NCBI RefSeq assembly: GCF_000452705.1
Contig: NZ_CP007014.1
Coordinates: forward strand, 4,804,501-4,868,500
Length of the DNA: 64,000 bases
Direction: 5' to 3'
Origin: Pseudomonas syringae CC1557
Lineage (GTDB): Bacteria; Pseudomonadota; Gammaproteobacteria; Pseudomonadales; Pseudomonadaceae
In this document: piece after piece, positions 40,701 through 49,700 of the stretch
Position numbering within the stretch: the first letter of the stretch is position 1
How the letters are laid out: each line of letters opens with the position of its first letter
The notes under the pieces: generated by a model
What the model was told of the DNA's origin: nothing
Databases searched by the model: none
What the model saw: only the letters and a program-made list of their open reading frames with translations
Translations under genes and position numbers: made by a program

Positions 40701-43700
40701 AACAACGCTTCCTCATCAACCCGTTCAGCGAACAGCCTGGCGCCCGGCTGTACCGCACCGGCGACCTGGTGCGTTGGCTGGCCGATGGCAGCCTCGAGTA
40801 TCTGGGACGCAACGACGATCAGGTCAAGATCCGCGGCTTCCGTATCGAACTGGGAGAGATCGAAGCGCTACTGGCAAAGCATGAATCGGTGAAGGACGCC
40901 GTGATCATCGCGCGTGAAGACGTGCCTGGCGACAAGCGTCTGGTGGCTTATTACACATCACCGGTGTCGGACGAAACGCAGAACATCGAAACCCTGCGTA
41001 CCCATTTGCAGGCGCAACTGCCGGATTACATGGTGCCTGCCGCCTACGTCCGTCTAGAGTCTCTGCCGCTGACCCCCAACGGAAAACTGGACCGCAAGGC
41101 CCTGCCCGCACCGGATCTGTCGTCGGTGATCAGTCGCGAATACCAAGCGCCGCAAGGGGCTACCGAACGGGCCATTGCCGAGATATGGCAAGACCTGTTG
41201 GGCATCGATCAGGTCGGTCGTCATGACCACTTCTTCGAGCTCGGCGGCCACTCGCTGCTCGCCGTGAAGCTGATCGAACGCATGCGCCAGGTCGGCCTGA
41301 GTGCCGACGTACGCGTGCTGTTCACCCAGCCAACCCTTGCAGCGCTGGCCGCAGCCGTGGGCGGTGGCACGGAAATCGTGGTGCCGACCAACCTGATTCC
41401 TGAGGAGTGCGAACACATCACTCCGAACATGCTGCCATTGGTAGACCTGAATCAGGCGTCAATCGACCAGATCGTGGCCCATGTGCCGGGTGGTGTAGCC
41501 AATGTGCAGGATATCTATGCCTTGGCACCGCTGCAGGAAGGCATTTTTTATCACCACCTGATGGCCTCCGAGAATGATCCGTACCGGCGAACGGTGCTGT
41601 TCAACTTTGACAGCCAGATACGCGTGCAACAGTTTGCGGTGGCCTTGCAAACGGTAATTGCCCGCCACGACATTTTGCGCACCAGCGTACGTTGGGAAGA
41701 CCTCGACGAACCGGTTCAGGTGGTCTGGCGCCACGCCGAGATGAGCGTGCAAGAGATCCGCATCGATTCCGAGGCAACTGATCCCGCCGCGCAGTTGCAG
41801 GAAGCCCTCGACCCGCGTCACCACCCCTTGGACATCCGCCAGGCGCCCATGATGCGCATCGCCTATGCCCATGACTCAGTCAATGACCGCTGGGCAGCAC
41901 TGCTGGTGTTCCATCACCTGATCAACGACGCCACGTCGCTCCCCGTGCTGGCGCATGAGATCGAAGCCTGCATGCAGGGTCAGGAACACCTGTTGCCGGT
42001 CTCGGTGCCGTACCGCAACTACGTGGCGCAGGCGCGTCTGGGCGTCAGTCTCGAAGCCCACGAAGCGTTCTTCCGTAACCTGCTCGGCGACATCGACGAG
42101 CCCACCCTGCCGTTCGACCTGCGCGATGTGCAGGGCGATGGCAGCGAACTCGAAGAAGTGCGCCAAGAGGTCGAGCCTGACCTGGCCCGCCGTTTGCGCC
42201 AGCAGGCACAGAGTCTGGGCGTCAGTGCGGCCAGCCTGTACCACCTGGCCTGGGCTCAGGTACTGGGCAAAGTCACCGGCAAGGATGAGGTGGTCTTCGG
42301 CACAGTATTGATGGGACGGATGCAAGGTGGCGACGGCGCCGACCGCTCGTTGGGGATGTTCATCAACACCCTGCCGTTGCGGGTTGAGCTGGGCAACCAG
42401 GGCGTACGCAACGGCGTGAAGCAGACCCACGCCCGTCTGACCGCGTTGCTCGGCCATGAACATGCGTCACTGGTACTGGCTCAGCGCTGCAGCGGGGTGC
42501 CGACGCCGACTCCGTTGTTCAGCGCCTTACTCAACTACCGCCACAGCGACGCATCAAGTAATGCCAAGGGACTGGGGGCCTGGCTCGATATCGAGCGGTT
42601 GAAAGGCACGGAACGCACCAACTACCCTCTGGCCTTAAGCGTGGATGATCAGGGCCAGGGTTTTGCCTTGACCCTCACCTGCCCGATCGACATCGGGGCT
42701 GAACGGATCGCAGGCTACGTGCAAACAGCGTTGGAAAGTTTGGTCAATGCATTGGCAGACGCTCCGTCATCACCGCTCAACACGTTGCCAATCCTGCCGC
42801 AGGATGAATTGCAGACACTACTGGTGGACTTCAACGCCACTGCGTTGGATTACCCGCTGGAGCAGACGATTCATGGGCTGTTCGAAGTTCAGGTAGAGCG
42901 TACGCCGCAAGCAGTCGCTCTGGTGCATGGCGATCTCCGCCTGAGTTATCGCGAGCTGAATAACCGGGCCAACAAACTGGCGCACCAGTTGATCGAACTG
43001 GGCATCGGCCCGGATGATCGGGTGGCGATCTGCGTCGAACGTGGGCCACAGATGATCGTAGGCCTGCTGGCGATCCTCAAGGCCGGAGCCGGTTATGTGC
43101 CGCTGGACCCAGCCTACCCCGCTGAACGCTTGGCCTATATGCTGCTGGACAGCACACCGGCCGCAGTGCTGGTGCAGGCCGCGACTGCGGATGTGCTGAC
43201 GCTCGGCTCGCTGCCTGTCATCAATCTGGACGACGTCGCTTTGCAGGCGCAATCCGTCCAGAATCCGCACGTGCCGGGCCTGACCCCGGCCCATCTGGCC
43301 TACGTAATCTACACCTCCGGCTCCACCGGTCTGCCCAAGGGCGTCCAGGTCGAACATCGAAACGTCGTGAATCTGGTGCAGTGGGGCTCGCTACTTTGTC
43401 CGACAGCGCAACACGGCGCGCTGTTGCACAAGACATCGATCAGTTTCGACGCCTCGGTGTGGGAAATCTTCTGGCCGCTGTGCAGTGGTCTGCCATTGGT
43501 ACTGGCGCGTCCCGACGGGCAACATGATCCAGCCTATCTGGCTCGGCTGATTCGTGAGCGGCAAGTCAGTGTGGTGCAGTTCGTACCGGTGCTGCTCCAG
43601 CAATTCCTCGATCTGCCGGACAGCAGCCAGTGCCTCAGCCTGACCGATATCGTGTGCGGCGGCGGTGAGCTGACGGTCGCGCTGGCCAGGCAGGTCCGCC

Positions 43701-46700
43701 AGCGCCTGCCATGGGCACGTTTACACAACGTTTACGGACCGACGGAAACCACTGTGGATTGCAGTTCCTGGACACTGGAGCCGCACATGCCGGTGCCAGA
43801 AGCCACGCTGCCGATCGGTCGTCCGATCGGCAATACGCGACTTTACGTGCTGGATACGCATGACCAGCGCGTTCCGCTGGGCGTGATCGGTCAACTGCAC
43901 ATAGGCGGTGCCGGTGTCACCCGCGGCTACCTGAACCTGCCGCACCAGCAGGCCGAGCGCTTCATCGACAGCCCCTTCGTTAACGGTGATCGCCTGTATC
44001 GCAGCGGCGATCTGGTACGCCAGCAGGCGGACGGCAATATCGAGTACCTGGGGCGCAACGACGATCAGGTCAAGCTCCGTGGCTTCCGTATCGAACTGGG
44101 CGAGATCGAGTCGCAACTGTCTGAGTGCCCCGGAGTCAGGGAGGCTGTGGTGCTGGTGCGCGAGCACCGTCCCGGCGACAAACGCCTGGTGGCGTACCTG
44201 ACGGCGCGGGAAGGTGCCGTGTTGTCGGCGCCGCAGTTGCGCGAGCAACTGTCGCAAAGGCTGGCGGAATACATGATTCCGAGCGCCTTCGTAACGCTGG
44301 CGCGTTTCCCGCTAACGCCGAATGGCAAGCTGGATCGACGGGCATTGCCGGAGCCGGAGGACGACGCTTATGCCAGTCGTGGTTACGAGCCGCCGGTAGG
44401 TGAAATCGAACATGCGCTAGCGGATATCTGGCAGGCGTTGCTGGGGCTGGATCGTGTAGGTCGCCACGATCACTTCTTTGAACTGGGAGGGCATTCGTTA
44501 CTGGCGGTGCAACTGGTTTCGCGTCTGCGTCAGCGCTTCGAGGTCGAAGTGGCACTGCGGGATGTGTTTGCCGAGCCGACGCTGCAAGGTCAGGCACGTC
44601 AGGTGGCGAGCGCCCGGCTCACTGCGCAGACGCCGTTGACGCCAGTGGATCGCGATCTGCCATTGCCGCTGTCGTGGGCGCAACAGCGCTTGTGGTTCCT
44701 CGATCAACTGGACCGTGCGGCGGGAGCCGCCTATCACATCCCGGCGGGACTGCGCTTGCGCGGCCGATTGGACAGCGAGGCCTTGCAGGCCACGCTGGAC
44801 CGGATCGTGGCGCGCCACGAAACCCTGCGCACCCATTTTGCCTTGCACGAGGGCCAGGCGATCCAGGTGATCGCGCCGGCGACCCAGGGTTTCGCCCTGG
44901 CCACTCATGACCTGCGCGCTCTGGACAGCGCGGCGCAACACGAGACACAACACGAGGCCGTGGAGCGGCTCGCTCGCGAGGAGGCGGTGGCGCCATTCGA
45001 CTTGTCGAGCGGTCCGCTGGTTCGCGGGCGGCTTGTGCAACTGTCGGAGACGGAGCACATCCTGCTGGTGACGCAGCACCATATCGTTTCGGACGGTTGG
45101 TCAACGGGCGTTCTGCTGCAAGAAATCGGGACGTTGTACCGTGCCTTCAGCCAAGGGCTGGCCGACCCTCTGCCGGCACTGGCCTTCCAGTATGTCGACT
45201 ACGCCGCGTGGCAGCGGCAATGGTTGCAGGGCGAAAACCTGCACACGCAGGTCGACTTCTGGCGGCAACACCTGAGCGGAGCACCGGCCTTGCTGGAGCT
45301 GCCAAGCGACCACCGCCGCCCACCGTTGCGCAGTTATGCCGGGGGGCGTGTGAGCCTGGCCCTGAGTCCGGCTTTGACGGCAGGGTTGCGGCAGTTGGGC
45401 CAGCGTCACGGTGCAACGCTGTTCATGACTTTGCTGGTGGGCTGGTCGAGTCTGTTGAGCCGGTTCAGCGGGCAGGACGATGTGGTGATCGGCACGCCGG
45501 TGGCAAATCGTCCGCGCAGCGAACTGGAGTCGCTGATTGGCTTCTTCGTCAACACACTGGCGCTGCGGATCAGGCCGGAAGGGAGCCTGAGCGTGACGGC
45601 GCTGCTGGAGCAGGTCAAGGCGATCATGCTGGCGGCACATGCGCATCAGGACCTGCCGTTCGAGCAGGTGGTGGAGGCGCTGCAGCCCCCGCGCAGCCTG
45701 GCTCATAGCCCGATCTTCCAGGTCATGCTGGCGCTGAACAACACGCCGGGCGGCAGCGAACTCAGCCTGCCGGAGCTGAGCCTGGAGCCGCTGCAAGCGC
45801 CGCACACGACGGCCCAGTTCGATCTGTCGCTTTCGCTGGTCGAAGCGGATGGCGGGTTGATGGGCTCTCTGGAATATGCGAGCGATCTGTTCGAACGTGC
45901 GACGATCGAGCGGATGGCGGGGCACTTGCAGGTGCTTCTGGAAGGCATGGTGGCGGATGACCAGCAATCGGTCGGAGAACTGCCGCTGCTGTCGTGCGAG
46001 CAACGTCGGCAGGTGTTGGAGTCGTTCAACGATACGGCAGTGGCCTACCCGGCGGACAAGTTGCTTCATCAACTGTTCGAGGAGCAGGTGGCACGACGGC
46101 CGGATGCCCTGGCGGTGGCCGATGAAACCGGAAGCCTGACCTATGGCGAACTCAATGCCCGGGCGAATCGACTGGCACATTATCTGATCGGCCTGGGTGT
46201 CCAGCCGGATGATCGGGTTGCGATCTGTGCGCAGCGCAGCCTGGAAATGGTGGTGGGCTTGCTGGGTATTCTGAAGGCGGGCGGTGCGTATGTGCCGCTG
46301 GATCCTGGGTATCCGTCGGAGCGGTTGCACTACATGTTGGAGGACAGCACGCCGGTGACGGTGCTGGTGCAGGGCGAGACCCGGACGTTACTGGGCGAGT
46401 TGGCGGTACCGACGCTCGATCTGCAAGGTGACGACTGGGAGGTTGAGGCTGAACATAATCCCGTAGTGCCGGCCATCACGCCGCAGCACCTGGTCTATGT
46501 GATCTATACCTCGGGTTCCACTGGTAAACCCAAAGGCGTGGCCAACCAGCATGACGGCGTCGTCAACCGATTGTGGTGGGCGCAGAGCGAATACCGGATC
46601 GGAGCCGATGATCGTGTCTTGCAGAAGACTCCCTTCGGCTTCGATGTATCGGTCTGGGAGATCTTCCTGCCTCTGCTGGCCGGGGCACAACTGGTCATGG

Positions 46701-49700
46701 CCCGCGCCGGCGGGCATCAAGACCCTCACTACCTGATGGAGGTGATCGAGCGCCGAAGCATCAGCATGCTGCACTTTGTTCCTTCCATGCTGCAGGCCTT
46801 TGTCAATCAGACGCCAGCAGGGCGGTGTTCGACGCTCAAGCGAGTACTTTGCAGTGGTGAAGCGCTGCCGCATGCTTTGCAATTGCAAGGCCAGGCACAT
46901 TTCCCGAAAAGCGAGTTGCACAATCTGTACGGGCCCACCGAAGCAGCCATTGACGTCACTGCATGGCATTACGTGGCAGAGCAGGATATCGGTATCGTTC
47001 CGATCGGCCGTCCGATAGCGAATACACAGATTTACCTGTTGGATGCGCACGGCCAGCCGGTACCCATCGGGGTCAGCGGCGAGATCCATATCGGCGGTAT
47101 CGGGGTTGCCCGTGGTTATCTCAATCGGCCGGAATTGACGGCGGAGCGTTTCCTGGAGGATCCGTTCAGTGCCGAGCCGGCGGCGCGGATGTACAGGAGC
47201 GGGGATCTGGGGCGCTGGCTGGCGGACGGTAATATCGAGTACCTGGGGCGTAACGACGATCAGGTCAAGCTCCGGGGCTACCGTATCGAACTGGGCGAGA
47301 TCGAGTCGCAGCTTGCGGGTTGCCACGGGGTCAGGGAGGCGGTGGTACTGGCGCGCGAGCACCGTCCCGGAGACAAACGCCTGGTGGCGTACCTGACAGC
47401 GCAGGAAGGTGCCGTGTTGTCGGCGGCACAGTTGCGCGAGCAACTGTCGCAAGGGCTGGCGGAGTACATGATCCCGAGTGCCTTTGTAAAACTGGCGCGT
47501 TTCCCGCTAACGCCGAACGGCAAGCTGGATCGACGGGCATTGCCAGCGCCGGAGGACGACGCTTATGCCAGTCGTGGTTACGAGGCGCCGGTAGGTGAAA
47601 TCGAACATGCGCTGGCGGAGATCTGGCAGGCGTTGCTGGGGCTGGAGCGGGTAGGTCGCCATGACCATTTCTTTGAACTGGGCGGACATTCGCTGCTGGC
47701 GGTCAGCCTCATCGAACGCATGCGTCAGATTGGCCTGCGTGCCGACGTGCGGGTGCTGTTCAGCCAGCCAACTCTGATGGCGCTGGCAGCAGCAGCGGGT
47801 GGCACGGGAGTGGTGGTGCCGGCCAATCTCATTGAGCCCGGTTGCCTGAAAATCACGCCGGACATGCTGCCATTGACGGATCTGACTCAGGACGCCATCG
47901 ACCACATCGTGGCCACGGTGCAGGGAGGTGTGGCCAACGTACAGGATATCTATCCGTTGGCACCGCTGCAGGAAGGCATCCTTTACCACCACCTGATGGC
48001 CGCCGAGGGGGATCCGTACCTGCAATATGCTCTGTTCGGTTTTGACAGCCTGGAACGCGCACAACATTTCACTGCGGCCTTGCAGACGGTGATTGCTCGC
48101 CACGACATCTTGCGCACCAGCGTACTCTGGGAAGGCCTCGACGAACCGGTTCAGGTGGTCTGGCGCAAAGCGCGCCTGACGCTCGATACCGTGCTGCTGG
48201 AGTCGGCCGACGGCGATATAGCCAGCCGGTTATACGAGCGTTTCGATCCTCGTCAGCACCGCCTGGATATTCGTCAGGCACCGCTGATCCACATGGTGTG
48301 CGCGCAGGACCCTGACAACGAGCGTTGGGTAGCAATGCTGCGGTTTCATCATCTGATCGACGATGTCACCTCGCTGGCCGTTATTTCCCGTGAAGTCGAA
48401 GCCTGCATGCTGGGCCAGGAACACCACCTGCCCGCCTCGGTGCCGTACCGCAACTACGTGGCTCAGGCGCGTCTGGGCGTCAGCATCGAGGCCCACGAAG
48501 CCTTCTTCCGCGACCTGCTCGGCGACATCGATGAACCCACCCTGCCGTTTGATCTGCACGATGTACAAGGCGACGGCAGCGGTGTCAAAGAGGCTCATCT
48601 GCCGCTGGATTCGTCCCTGAGCAAGCGCTTGCGTGTGCAGGCCCGGCAGTTGGGCGTCAGCGCAGCCTGCCTGCATCATCTGGCGTGGGCACAGGTGCTG
48701 AGCCGGATTTCTGGCAAGGACGATGTGGTTTTCGGCACCGTACTGATGGGCCGCATGAATAGCGGAGAAGGTGCTGACCGTGCCCTGGGGATGTTCATCA
48801 ACACATTGCCCATGCGTATTAATGTGGGTCATCAGGGGGCTCAGGCAAGCGTTCAAGCCACTCATGCACAACTCTCGGCACTGCTTGAGCATGAGCATGC
48901 CTCGCTGGCTCTGGCGCAACGCTGCAGCGGTGTCGCTGCGCCGGCGCCGTTATTCAGTGCCTTGCTCAACTACCGGCATGGCGCGGCTGGCACCGCCTCG
49001 GCAGAAGCGCTCTACGCCTGGCACGGTATTGAAGTGCTGGGTGGGGAAGAACGCACCAACTACCCACTGACCCTGAACGTCGATGACTTGGGCGATGGCT
49101 TTAAACTCACTGCTCTGGTTGCCGGGCAGGCAGACGCGCAAAGGGTCTGCGCCTATATGCAAGCGGCCCTGGAAAGCCTGGTGGAAGCACTTGAGCATGC
49201 ACCTCAGGCTCTCTTGCACAGCCTGTCGATCCTGCCGGAACAGGAACGCCATCAACTGATTGTAGAGTTCAATGCCACCGCGCTGGATTACCCACTGGAG
49301 CAGACCATTCATGGGCTGTTCGAAGCCCAGGTCGAGCGCACACCGCAGGCGGTCGCCGTGGTGCATGGTGATGTCCGCCTGAGTTATCGCGAGCTGAATA
49401 ACCGGGCCAACCAGTTGGCGCATCACTTGCGTGATATCGGGGTCAAACCGGATTCTCGTGTCGCCATCTGCGTCGAACGTAGTGAATCGATGGTCATTGG
49501 TCTGCTGGCCATTTTGAAAGCCGGCGGCGGGTATGTGCCGCTGGACCCGGCTTATCCTGCAGACCGAATTGCCTACATGTTGCAGGACAGCGCGCCGACT
49601 GCGGTTCTGGCACAACGCACGACGCTGGGTCTGCTGACGGATGTTTCGGTGCCGCTGATCAATCTGGACGATACCGCTTTGCAGGCGCAATCCGTCCAGA